29,213 nucleotides of DNA from SXRF01 sp964624555 (GTDB lineage Bacteria; Pseudomonadota; Alphaproteobacteria; Rickettsiales; SXRF01). Location: positions 1 through 29,213 of the forward strand of contig CAZUXB010000028.1 in assembly GCA_964624555.1 (NCBI GenBank). The letters run 5' to 3'. Both the position numbers and the translations under genes were made by a program. This document shows, in pieces, positions 1 to 6,945 of the stretch. The notes below the pieces were generated by a model. The model had not been told where the DNA came from. It ran no database searches and was given only the letters and a program-made list of their open reading frames with translations. Positions within the stretch are counted from its first letter, which is position 1; every line of letters begins with the position of its first letter.

Positions 1-1
1 T

Positions 2-502
2 TCTTTAAAACTCCCTCTCCCTCTGGGAGAGGGTGGGGGTGAGGGCTACCACACACGAGAAAAAGCCCTCACCCTAACCCTCTCCCAGAGGGAGAGGGTA
101 TTTAGTAATGCTATCTGGTACGCAAGCCCCCTGCTCCGTGCTGTGCAGACCGCAAAATGGCTCGGCGCAGAAAATATAAACACTGCACAAGAACTCATGG
201 AACAGAATTTTGGTGTGTGGGAAGGAAGGAGTTATGACGATGTATGGAAAGAAGCGGAACACAAATATGACTGGTCGAAACCGGAGACGGTAAGGCCGGA
301 AGGCGGCGAGAGTTTTATAGATGTCTGCTCGCGTGTAAGCAATTGGATAGAAGCTAGGATAAAAGATACGAAATCACCCCTGGTCATAGTTACCCATTCT
401 GGCCCTATCAGGGCTGCACTCAGCTATGCACAGAACATTACCCCGGCACAGGCCCTTGCCATAAACATTGGCTATGGCAGCATGAACAAAATTACTGTAT
501 AA
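2..502 (+). CDS. Histidine phosphatase family protein, 5'-truncated by the window edge, with an in-frame repeat
   Basis: Histidine phosphatase (phosphoglycerate-mutase superfamily), probably acting on a small phosphorylated metabolite; a CobC-like role is possible but not shown. The frame is open from base 2. The family motif SPLLRAVQTA is encoded at 125-154, before the first GTG at 143, so a start at 143 would cut through the conserved core and the true start lies left of the window. Also visible are FGVWEGR with the acidic residue of the family and the second catalytic histidine in VTHSGPIRAAL near the C-terminus. The N-terminal RHG motif is not in the window. The segment just before SPLLRAVQTA is encoded by a palindromic repeat (13-99) that keeps the frame open, so the protein either carries a repeat-encoded insert or is a pseudogene. 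nhaA begins 7 bases after the stop, which suggests co-transcription. Confidence 0.72.
   Translation, partial: SLKLPLPLGEGGGEGYHTREKALTLTLSQRERVFSNAIWYASPLLRAVQTAKWLGAENINTAQELMEQNFGVWEGRSYDDVWKEAEHKYDWSKPETVRPEGGESFIDVCSRVSNWIEARIKDTKSPLVIVTHSGPIRAALSYAQNITPAQALAINIGYGSMNKITV
13..99. repeat. Palindromic repeat family 1, copy A
   Basis: Two arms of about 35 bases (13-47 and 64-99) are near-perfect reverse complements. The left runs CCCTCTCCCTCTGGGAGAGG..GTGAGGGCT and the right AGCCCTCACC..CTCTCCCAGAGGGAGAGGG. They are separated by a short A-rich loop. Each arm contains its own smaller hairpin (CCCTCTGGGAGAGGG type). Related copies occur at 5820-5949, 24386-24650 and 25271-25437. This copy lies in the open reading frame of the histidine phosphatase. 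Confidence 0.9.
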
Positions 503-509
503 ATTATCC

Positions 510-1649
510 ATGAAAAAGCCAGATAACAATTCTTTAAAAGATATCCTGCTTCCACCCTTTATCCGTGAATTCCTGGAAACCGAGTCGGCGGGCGGGATAG
601 TAATGATCGCATGCGCTATACTAGCCATGCTTGCCGCCAATAGTGGTTTTGCGCCGACCTATAATTTACTTGCCGCAGAGAGTATAAAACATTTTGTGAA
701 TGATGTTTTAATGGTTCTTTTCTTTCTGGTGATAGGGCTGGAACTAAAAAGTGAAATGTGTGAAGGGGTACTGGCCAAACGCGACCAGATATTACTGCCG
801 CTTCTTGCCGCAATGGGGGGAATGGCGGTTCCGGCCCTGATATTTTGCCTGTTCAATTATAGTTTTCCTGAAACCCTGCATGGCTGGGCGATACCCTGTG
901 CCACCGATATAGCCTTTGCAGTTGCAATACTCACCTTACTCGGCAAGAATATTCCGCCATCGATAAAAATATTCCTGCTCGCGATTGCCATATTTGATGA
1001 CCTTGGCGCAATAATCATCATTGCCGCGTTTTATAATACCGGCTTTGCCATAATTCCAATGATTATGGCAGCAGTGCTGATAACTATACTAGCGGTATTA
1101 AATAAAAAAAATATTGGCGCGGTTACACCTTATTTAATCTGCGGTGTTTTCCTGTGGTTGTGTTTTCATTATTCCGGCATCCACACAACCCTTGCCGGGG
1201 TAATCCTTGGTCTTTCGATACCGATGCAATCCCTGCACCGGGTTATGCATATACTGCACCCGTGGGTGAGCTTCCTTATCCTGCCGGTTTTTGCTTTCGT
1301 AAATGCAGGAGTTGGGTTGCAGGGGGTAGATTTTGCAGGTTTCATATCGCCACTTCCCTTGGGAATCACTCTTGGATTATTCCTTGGTAAGCAGTTTGGT
1401 ATTTTCGGAACAAGTTTTTTACTTATCAAAAGCAGGCTGGTATCTATGCCGGAAGCAAGTAAATGGGCCCATATTTATGCGGTATCGGTGCTGGCGGGTA
1501 TAGGCTTCACCATGAGTTTATTTATAGGTATACTGGCTTTTCCAACAAACCTTGCTTTACAGGAATTAGTAAAAATTGGCGTTATAGCCGGGTCATTGCT
1601 ATGTATTGTCTGGGGAGCGATTGTATTAAAGGTCATAAGGCAGGTATAG
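510..1649 (+). CDS. nhaA: Na+/H+ antiporter NhaA
   Basis: Inner-membrane electrogenic Na+/H+ antiporter that exports Na+ in exchange for protons, for pH and sodium homeostasis. The 379-residue product has the usual length and is hydrophobic throughout, with about a dozen membrane segments. Diagnostic motifs are LVIGLELKSEM (about residues 73-83), ATDIAFAVAIL with D133, and the ion-binding pair D163-D164 in AIFDDLGAI. Near the C-terminus GIGFTMSLFIG holds the region of the conserved lysine helix. The ATG at 510 follows the phosphatase stop by 7 bases and has only a weak Shine-Dalgarno, consistent with translational coupling. Identification is firm from the motifs and full length. Confidence 0.97.
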   Translation: MKKPDNNSLKDILLPPFIREFLETESAGGIVMIACAILAMLAANSGFAPTYNLLAAESIKHFVNDVLMVLFFLVIGLELKSEMCEGVLAKRDQILLPLLAAMGGMAVPALIFCLFNYSFPETLHGWAIPCATDIAFAVAILTLLGKNIPPSIKIFLLAIAIFDDLGAIIIIAAFYNTGFAIIPMIMAAVLITILAVLNKKNIGAVTPYLICGVFLWLCFHYSGIHTTLAGVILGLSIPMQSLHRVMHILHPWVSFLILPVFAFVNAGVGLQGVDFAGFISPLPLGITLGLFLGKQFGIFGTSFLLIKSRLVSMPEASKWAHIYAVSVLAGIGFTMSLFIGILAFPTNLALQELVKIGVIAGSLLCIVWGAIVLKVIRQV

Positions 1650-1678
1650 TATTTAAAATGTTATAGGGGATAAATTAT

Positions 1679-2473
1679 ATGGGCACAGCATATTCTGTAA
1701 AACCATCACTGTTTATTTCACATGGCTCCCCGATGTTGGCATTGGAGAACCGCCCCACCAGTAATTTCCTACGCCATTTGGGACGCGATATCGGCAAGCC
1801 ATCGGCCATTATTGTCGCTTCCGCCCATTGGGAAACCAGGGACATAATGCTAACAGCCACAAAGTCGCCAAAAACCATCCATGATTTTTATGGATTCCCC
1901 AAAGAACTATACGCACTAAACTACCCGGCAGAAGGCGATCCCGGACTTGCAGAACGCGCCTGCTCCATGCTGGTTGAGGCTGGCATCGCCGCCGGGACCA
2001 ATATAACACGCGGGTTGGACCACGGCGCATGGAGTCCGTTGCTGCTGATGTACCCGCTGGCGGATATCCCTGTTATCCAAATATCAGTGCAGCCGCAGCA
2101 CGATGCACGCTGGCATTATAATATCGGCATGGCGCTGGCCCCGCTGCGCGAAGAAAATATATTGATAATCGGCAGCGGCAACCTTACCCATAACCTGCAC
2201 CAGGCATTTCATGGCAATCATACAGCGACGCCATCATGGGTAACTGAATTTGCCGAATGGGTAGCAAATGCTATTGAGGAAGGAAATTTAGATATATTGA
2301 TGAACTGGAAAAAAGCCGCGCCGCATGCCCTGCAGAACCATCTCACCCCTGAACATTTCCTGCCGTTTTTTGTAGCCATAGGCGCGTCTGGAAACGAATT
2401 CAGTGCAAAAAGATTATATAAAGAAGTGGAAATGGGCGTTCTGGCTATGGATGCCTATTCATTTGGCGATTGA
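1679..2473 (+). CDS. DODA-type extradiol ring-cleavage dioxygenase (YgiD-like)
   Basis: Member of the class III extradiol dioxygenase / 4,5-DOPA dioxygenase family (LigB-like fold), represented by E. coli YgiD. The 264-residue length fits. Candidate metal ligands and active-site residues are H in LFISHGSPMLAL (about residue 14), H in IVASAHWETRD, H in GLDHGAWSPLLLMYP and H in IIGSGNLTHNLHQ. Family phrases such as HDFYGFP and YPAEGDP are present. The ATG at 1679 is preceded by AGGGG (1667-1671). It follows nhaA by 29 bases on the same strand and probably shares its transcript. The physiological substrate is not deducible; family members have been described with catechol or DOPA-type substrates. 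Confidence 0.9.
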   Translation: MGTAYSVKPSLFISHGSPMLALENRPTSNFLRHLGRDIGKPSAIIVASAHWETRDIMLTATKSPKTIHDFYGFPKELYALNYPAEGDPGLAERACSMLVEAGIAAGTNITRGLDHGAWSPLLLMYPLADIPVIQISVQPQHDARWHYNIGMALAPLREENILIIGSGNLTHNLHQAFHGNHTATPSWVTEFAEWVANAIEEGNLDILMNWKKAAPHALQNHLTPEHFLPFFVAIGASGNEFSAKRLYKEVEMGVLAMDAYSFGD

Positions 2474-2481
2474 AAAGATGC

Positions 2482-2505
2482 ACAAAATCCACATGTGGAT
2501 TTTGT
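2482..2505. terminator. 24-base perfect palindrome between converging genes, probable bidirectional terminator
   Basis: ACAAAATCCACA is followed immediately by its exact reverse complement. The palindrome lies in the 34-base gap between the stop of the dioxygenase (+) and the stop of the MepK-like gene (-), the usual place for a two-way terminator. The A-rich and T-rich outer arms can act as the U-tract in either direction. Allowing a short loop at the centre leaves a stem of about 9-10 pairs. Confidence 0.6.
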
Positions 2506-2507
2506 AG

Positions 2508-3092
2508 TTACCAGTGCCTTACCTTGCCAGTATCAATATGAACGAACTGGGAATCAGGATAATAACCAACGCCGCCGTTATTCATGGCAAGAGCGGCGTT
2601 GCGTATGTCAATAAGGCTGGCATCACCAAGGCGGATATCAATAGCCTTGCCCTTGGTATGCATGCTGTTTTTGGCAACACCGTTGGAATGGGCGTGCATC
2701 ATGGCGTTGCTCTTTGGTGAACGGTATCCGGAAATAACCTGAAACGCATCCCGTGAACCAAGGCGATTATGCAATATGAATAACTTATCAAGCAGCGCCG
2801 TATCAATCCGCGCAACATCACCAGTGCGGTGATCGCGAAGTATATGGTTTATCTCATTAAGAGCACCTTTTATATAGCGCCCCTTCTCCCAATATATCAA
2901 CTTGGTGGTTTCACCAGTATGGAGATTATCAAAAGCAAGGTAGCGAGAGGGTTTAACAAGCGCACCAACATGCTCTTTGGGGATAGCGGCAAGAACCCTT
3001 TCCGGGATAACTGACAAACCGGCAACGGCAACAAGCCCTAAGGCAAACTGGCGGCGGTTTAGGTCTATAGTTTTGTCTTCCTGCTGCAACAT
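2508..3092 (-). CDS. Tat-exported DUF882 / M15-type murein endopeptidase (MepK/YcbK-like)
   Basis: Periplasmic peptidase of the DUF882 (peptidase M15_2) family. The characterised E. coli relative MepK (YcbK) cleaves peptide cross-links in peptidoglycan. The N-terminus is a twin-arginine signal: NRRQFALG followed by a hydrophobic stretch and AIPKE, so export is predicted in folded form. The C-terminal domain has ISGYRSPKSN, SMHTKGKAIDIRL with the His and Asp metal ligands, and QFVHIDTGKVRHW with the last His. The 194-residue length is normal. It is transcribed leftwards, downstream of aspS, with a 130-base gap containing a 2 x 14-base tandem repeat (3103-3130). Its stop faces the stop of the dioxygenase gene across a palindrome. 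Confidence 0.9.
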   Translation of the reverse strand: MLQQEDKTIDLNRRQFALGLVAVAGLSVIPERVLAAIPKEHVGALVKPSRYLAFDNLHTGETTKLIYWEKGRYIKGALNEINHILRDHRTGDVARIDTALLDKLFILHNRLGSRDAFQVISGYRSPKSNAMMHAHSNGVAKNSMHTKGKAIDIRLGDASLIDIRNAALAMNNGGVGYYPDSQFVHIDTGKVRHW

Positions 3093-3102
3093 TCACACCC
3101 AT

Positions 3103-3130
3103 ACATAAGTTTTAATACATAACTTTTAAT
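3103..3130. repeat. Tandem 14-base direct repeat upstream of the MepK-like gene
   Basis: ACATAAGTTTTAAT (3103-3116) is followed directly by ACATAACTTTTAAT (3117-3130), with one mismatch. It sits 11-38 bases before the ATG of the leftward peptidase gene, in the 3093-3222 gap behind aspS. It could be an operator or part of the promoter or 5' leader. The same gap also contains AAGTTATATAACTT (3211-3224), a perfect palindrome overlapping the aspS stop. No function is shown by sequence alone. Confidence 0.6.
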
Positions 3131-3222
3131 GGGCGCAGAATAATTCATGTACCGATGATTTTCAAGGGCAAATTTATTAATAACGCTATTTCAATAAGTT
3201 AAATGCGATTAAGTTATATAAC

Positions 3223-5028
3223 TTACTTTTTATTTTCCGCCTCTTCCGCAAGCAACTGTTTTGCTTTTGGTGAAAGCTGTAGATGCAACTCGCGGAGCTG
3301 TTTTTCTTCCGCCACGTTCGGTGCCTGCATGAGCAGATCTTCGGCTTTCTGGTTCATCGGGAAGGCGATCACTTCACGGATATTCGGCTCATCGGCGAGC
3401 AACATCACGATACGGTCAACACCCGGCGCAAGGCCACCATGCGGCGGCGCGCCGAATTTAAAGGCCGAGATCATACCGCCGAAACGTGAATCGACCACAT
3501 GCGCGCCATAACCGGCGATCTCGAACGCCTTATACATCAGTTCCGGTTTGTGGTTACGAATCGCGCCGGAAGATAGCTCCACACCGTTGCAGACGATGTC
3601 ATACTGGTAGGCAAGAATATCGAGCGGGTTTTTGGTAAGCAGCGCGTCCATTCCGCCTTGCGGCATGGAGAACGGGTTGTGGCTGAAAATAATTTTCTTT
3701 TCTTCTTCGTCATATTCGAAATATGGGAAATCCACCACCCACAGGAATTTGAACACGCCTTTTTCGAGCAGGTCTAGCTCGGTGCCGAGTTGGGTACGCA
3801 CCTGCCCGGCGAGCTTGGCGGCCGCGAGTTCCGCGCCGCTGCTGAAAAACACCGCATCACCATTTTTGATGCCGGCAACTTTTTTGAGTTCTTCCATTTT
3901 TTCGGGAGTGAGGAATTTGGCGATGGGGCTTTTCGCATCACCATTTTCTTCAAATATGATATAGGCCAGCCCCTGCGCGCCCATGGATTTGGCGAATTCT
4001 ATCATGTTGTCGAAGAAGCTGCGCGGTTTGGAAGCGCAATTCGGCGCAGGTATTGCACGCACAATGCCGCCGCCTTCGATGACCTTGTTGAATATGCCAA
4101 AGCCGCTGCCGCGCCATACTTCGGTCACATCGCTGATGAGTATCGGGTTGCGGAGATCCGGTTTATCGCTGCCGTATTTCAGCATCGCTTCCTTATAGGT
4201 GATGCGCGGGAATGGATAGTTTGTCACTTTTTTGTCGCCGAATTCGGTGAATACACCGTGCAACACGGGCTCAATGGCAGTGAACACGTCTTCCTGCGTT
4301 ACGAACGACATCTCAATATCGAGTTGGTAGAACTCGCCGGGTGAGCGATCAGCGCGGCCATCTTCATCACGGAAACATGGCGCAATCTGGAAATAACGGT
4401 CAAAACCCGAAACCATCAGTAGCTGTTTGAACTGTTGCGGCGCCTGCGGCAGGGCATAGAATTTTCCGGGATGGATGCGTGATGGAACCAGATAATCGCG
4501 GGCACCTTCTGGAGAGCTTGCGGTCAGTATCGGTGTCTGGAATTCGTTGAAGCCCTGCTCGATCATGCGGCGGCGTAAGGAAGCGATAACCTGCGAACGA
4601 AGCATGATGTTGCGGTGGAGTTTTTCCTTACGCAGATCGAGGAAGCGGTATTTCAGGCGGGTTTCTTCCGGGAAAGGCGCATCGCTGTTGACCTGTATCG
4701 GCAGCGGATCGGCCACGGATTCGATATTCAGCGTATCGACCACCACCTCCACCTCGCCGGTTTTAAGCTCTTTATTGATGGTTTCCGCGCTGCGGGCCAC
4801 CACTTTGCCGCTGATGGTGATGACACTTTCCAGCTTCACATGGGTGAGCGTCTCGAAATGCTCGCCGCCATTGGCCACAAGCTGGGTTATGCCGTAATGG
4901 TCGCGCAAATCGACGAACAGGAGCTGGCCGTGGTCGCGCTTGCGGTGCACCCAGCCGGAGAGTTTGACGGTCTGGCCGACATCAGATTTTGAAAGGGCAG
5001 AACAATTATGGGTACGGTAAGCATGCAT
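3223..5028 (-). CDS. aspS: Aspartyl-tRNA synthetase, predicted non-discriminating (Asp/Asn) type
   Basis: Class IIb aminoacyl-tRNA synthetase that charges tRNA-Asp. The 601 residues comprise an N-terminal OB anticodon-binding domain (about 1-110), the class II core with a bacterial GAD insertion, motif 2 FRDEDGRADRSPGEFYQLD and motif 3 GVDRIVMLLADE. In the OB domain the sequence RKRDHGQ places a histidine (H33) at the position that in Pseudomonas-type enzymes is linked to relaxed tRNA recognition, where the E. coli enzyme has Leu. I therefore infer that it also makes Asp-tRNA-Asn for amidation by GatCAB. The ATG is at 5028; a repeat (5034-5065) lies immediately upstream. Confidence 0.96.
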   Translation of the reverse strand: MHAYRTHNCSALSKSDVGQTVKLSGWVHRKRDHGQLLFVDLRDHYGITQLVANGGEHFETLTHVKLESVITISGKVVARSAETINKELKTGEVEVVVDTLNIESVADPLPIQVNSDAPFPEETRLKYRFLDLRKEKLHRNIMLRSQVIASLRRRMIEQGFNEFQTPILTASSPEGARDYLVPSRIHPGKFYALPQAPQQFKQLLMVSGFDRYFQIAPCFRDEDGRADRSPGEFYQLDIEMSFVTQEDVFTAIEPVLHGVFTEFGDKKVTNYPFPRITYKEAMLKYGSDKPDLRNPILISDVTEVWRGSGFGIFNKVIEGGGIVRAIPAPNCASKPRSFFDNMIEFAKSMGAQGLAYIIFEENGDAKSPIAKFLTPEKMEELKKVAGIKNGDAVFFSSGAELAAAKLAGQVRTQLGTELDLLEKGVFKFLWVVDFPYFEYDEEEKKIIFSHNPFSMPQGGMDALLTKNPLDILAYQYDIVCNGVELSSGAIRNHKPELMYKAFEIAGYGAHVVDSRFGGMISAFKFGAPPHGGLAPGVDRIVMLLADEPNIREVIAFPMNQKAEDLLMQAPNVAEEKQLRELHLQLSPKAKQLLAEEAENKK

Positions 5029-5033
5029 ATTTT

Positions 5034-5065
5034 TAGTGGTAAGTTGCCAGTGGTAAGTGGTGAGT
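5034..5065. repeat. Solo copy of the AGTGGTAAGTGGTGAGT repeat upstream of aspS
   Basis: TAGTGGTAAGT (5034-5044) followed by AGTGGTAAGTGGTGAGT (5049-5065). The same 17-mer occurs at 19285-19301 at one edge of the four-helix-bundle gene between ntrY and ntrX, and the 11-mer TAGTGGTAAGT is found there in inverted orientation at both edges. Here there is no associated gene, only 5 bases between the aspS ATG and the repeat. It may be an empty site or a scar. Confidence 0.75.
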
Positions 5066-5187
5066 AAGAGCAGGTTAAGTAATGGTTTTTTGGCTAAAGG
5101 TCAAATAATATCGCAAAATCCGGGTAAAAAAGGTTTATTTCTGCTAATAAAACTGTATTATAGTCATATAAACCCAAGGAAAACCCC

Positions 5188-5724
5188 ATGAAAGAGCTAA
5201 AAGACCATACCGCCGAAGATGTTAACGAGGAAGTGCAGACCGCGTTGTACATAATGAGCAAGTTGGACGGCAAACCTATAGTAAAAACCAGCGGGGACGA
5301 GAACCACACCATGAATATACAGAGTGTCGGCGTCAAGATCGGCATGAATAATAGCGGCGATGAGCTTTCCTTTACCATCACCACCGCCGACCGCCACCAC
5401 CCGCATCTGGTCTATGACACCATCCGCGAAGAGCTGGCGAAACTGCCGGAACTGAAAGACCATAACCTTAAAGCGCTGGATGCGGAAAAAGATTACAACA
5501 AGGAAACCGGCGAGATGACCGTGCGCTATGACATAGCCGGCGGCGTTGCCGATGACATCATCCATGCGCTTTCCAAAGCCCAGCAGGCCAAAATGCCTAT
5601 GCCTGCGGAAATCAAGGCCGCACCGGAACAATGTGTCGCCCAGAACGACCCGCAATATGACCAAAACTGGGTGAACAGAACCACGATCGACAGAACCGTA
5701 GCCTTCTTCACCGGCAGGGCTTAG
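5188..5724 (+). CDS. Uncharacterised soluble protein, 178 aa
   Basis: I do not recognise a family. The product is hydrophilic and acidic, with no signal peptide or membrane segment. Charged helical segments (EELAKLPELKDH, DIIHALSKAQQAKMP) flank a central part with alternating hydrophobic residues. The start is well supported: the ATG at 5188 has AAGGAA upstream (about 5176-5181) and a possible -10 element TATTAT at 5156-5161. It is transcribed divergently from aspS and its 3' end overlaps the convergent uracil-DNA glycosylase gene by 17 bases. Coding quality looks good and base composition resembles its neighbours, so I regard it as real. Confidence 0.75.
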   Translation: MKELKDHTAEDVNEEVQTALYIMSKLDGKPIVKTSGDENHTMNIQSVGVKIGMNNSGDELSFTITTADRHHPHLVYDTIREELAKLPELKDHNLKALDAEKDYNKETGEMTVRYDIAGGVADDIIHALSKAQQAKMPMPAEIKAAPEQCVAQNDPQYDQNWVNRTTIDRTVAFFTGRA

Positions 5725-6451
5725 TAGCCTTTTCTACCACTGCGTCGAACATTTCCTGCGTGAGCCTTCCGGTATTTATGTTATAGCGCGAGGAATGATA
5801 GGTGTTGAGCAGCACAATTCCTTCTCCCTCTGGGAGAAGGTTAGGATGAGGGCTACTATCGTCATGTTGCGATTTAGCCCTCACCCCCACCCTCTCCCAA
5901 GGGGAGGGGGAGTTTAAAGAGTTCTCTCCCAATGGAAGAGGGAGAATGTGAATAGCGCCATGCGCAAATTTGGCATAGGATGGTTTGAGGCCGAACGCAC
6001 GCAACACCGCGTTGTGCGACACCAAACCAAGAGACAGAATAACGCGCAGGTTTTTCATCGCTGCAATTTCTGACTGCAAAAATGTGTTGCAGTTTTTTAT
6101 CTCGGAAGGCTCCGGTTTATTTTCCGGCGGTACGCAACGCACTGCGTTGGTAACGCGGCAGTTTTTCAGTGCAAATCCATCGTCAATGCGCTGGTCATAG
6201 TTGCCGGTGGTAAAACCATATCTGGCCAGCGCGCTATATAATATCAGCCCCGCATAATCGCCGGTGAAGGGCCTGCCCGTCTGGTTTGCGCCTTTAAGCC
6301 CCGGTGCGAGGCCGACCACTAAAAACGGTGCATCAATGCTGCCGAACGATGGCACCGGAGCATTAAAATAAGCAGGATATTGTTTTTTATTCTGCGCACG
6401 GAAGTTACACAGGCGCGGGCATAATGGGCAATCGAGCGCGGGCGCATGCAT
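5708..6451 (-). CDS. Uracil-DNA glycosylase, family 5 (UDGb-like), with a repeat-encoded internal insert
   Basis: Base-excision repair enzyme removing uracil and related deaminated bases from DNA. Family-5 features: N-terminal cysteines C8, C11 and C15 plus C98 and C106 as Fe-S ligand candidates; motif A GLAPGLKGANQTGRPFTGD (about 47-65); and the C-terminal motif YHSSRYNINTGR (about 218-229). The family normally places the strand leading to the YH.SR motif a few residues after HGA.H.L. Here about 42 residues (170-211), containing PSPWERVGVRAK and PHPNLLPEGEG, are encoded by a palindromic repeat (5820-5949) in frame. Removing them gives about 205 residues, a normal length. The ATG at 6451 lies 2 bases after the stop of the upstream secreted-protein gene in the glmU operon. 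Activity may be retained if the insert loops out. Confidence 0.9.
   Translation of the reverse strand: MHAPALDCPLCPRLCNFRAQNKKQYPAYFNAPVPSFGSIDAPFLVVGLAPGLKGANQTGRPFTGDYAGLILYSALARYGFTTGNYDQRIDDGFALKNCRVTNAVRCVPPENKPEPSEIKNCNTFLQSEIAAMKNLRVILSLGLVSHNAVLRAFGLKPSYAKFAHGAIHILPLPLGENSLNSPSPWERVGVRAKSQHDDSSPHPNLLPEGEGIVLLNTYHSSRYNINTGRLTQEMFDAVVEKATKPCR
5820..5949. repeat. Palindromic repeat family 1, copy B, inside the uracil-DNA glycosylase gene
   Basis: Left arm 5820-5854 (CCTTCTCCCTCTGGGAGAAGG..GAGGGCT) and right arm 5876-5911 (AGCCCTCACC..CTCTCCCAAGGGGAGGGG) are inverted repeats around a short loop. They are followed by an additional small hairpin, TTCTCTCCCAATGGAAGAGGGAGAA (about 5931-5946, described by its ends), which looks like a partial second unit. 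Total length is compatible with an in-frame insert on the minus strand. Confidence 0.9.
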
Positions 6452-6453
6452 GC

Positions 6454-6945
6454 TTATTTCTTGGCCCTTACCATGCCGAGGATCATGCTGCAGTTAAGGT
6501 CAGCACCAATCTGTTTTTTCATCAGCAGGTAAACCTGCTCGACCATATTCACCTGCTTTTCCCAGTTCTTGCCCATAGCTATCTCCAGCGACTGCGGAAC
6601 ATTGAGTTTCCACTGCCCTTCTTCTTCAACAAAAAGAAGGCGCATGTAGCGTTCTTTGCCAGAAATTTTATCAGTTACTCTAGCGCGGATAAGCTTACCA
6701 CCTTCCCTGTCCTCACCGGAATAATAGGTTGCATCCTTGGGCAGGCAATCCATCAGGCCATAAGACATGAATCTTTCATAGAGAGGCATTGAACTGGCGG
6801 TAAACATATCCTTACAACCAACAACATCATCTTTTTTTACGCAACTATTGATGCGCTCGAAGGAATCGCGGGGGGGGGATCCTGCGGCAAAGGAGCTACT
6901 ACCTACAAATAATAAAACGATGGCAAAAATGATGCGAACGATCAT
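6454..6945 (-). CDS. Secreted/periplasmic protein of unknown function, 163 aa
   Basis: A cleavable Sec signal is clear: MIVRIIFAIVLLFVGSSSFAAG, with cleavage likely after SFA-A. The mature part holds cysteines in INSCVKKDDVVGCKDMF, GLMDCLPKD and LNCSMILG that could form disulfides in the periplasm. A central region (KISGKERYMRLLFVEEEGQWKLNVPQ) resembles the beta-rich ends of NTF2-like domains, but I cannot assign a family. The gene overlaps the glmU stop by 4 bases (ATG at 6945, glmU stop at 6942) and ends 2 bases before the glycosylase gene, so the three genes form one leftward operon. A run of nine G (coding-strand C9) at 6870-6878 lies just after the signal-peptide region. Confidence 0.82.
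   Translation of the reverse strand: MIVRIIFAIVLLFVGSSSFAAGSPPRDSFERINSCVKKDDVVGCKDMFTASSMPLYERFMSYGLMDCLPKDATYYSGEDREGGKLIRARVTDKISGKERYMRLLFVEEEGQWKLNVPQSLEIAMGKNWEKQVNMVEQVYLLMKKQIGADLNCSMILGMVRAKK
6870..6878. repeat. Nine-base G homopolymer inside a coding region
   Basis: Nine consecutive G on the + strand, read as C9 in the leftward gene 6454-6945, encoding the GSPPRD segment just after the signal peptide. Tracts of this length are prone to slipped-strand changes that would shift the frame early in the gene; they are also a common place for sequencing error. Confidence 0.9.

Noticed and set aside
13..99. Repeats considered as a CRISPR array
   Set aside because: Units are inverted rather than direct, scattered over the window, lack regular spacers and no cas genes are present.
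143..502. Histidine phosphatase starting at GTG 143
   Set aside because: The conserved SPLLRA part of the motif lies upstream of that codon in the same frame, so the gene must begin further left.
3790..4344. 184-aa open frame on the + strand opposite aspS
   Set aside because: It is a shadow of the well-supported aspS gene; Phe/His/Gly-rich, low-complexity composition and no family features.
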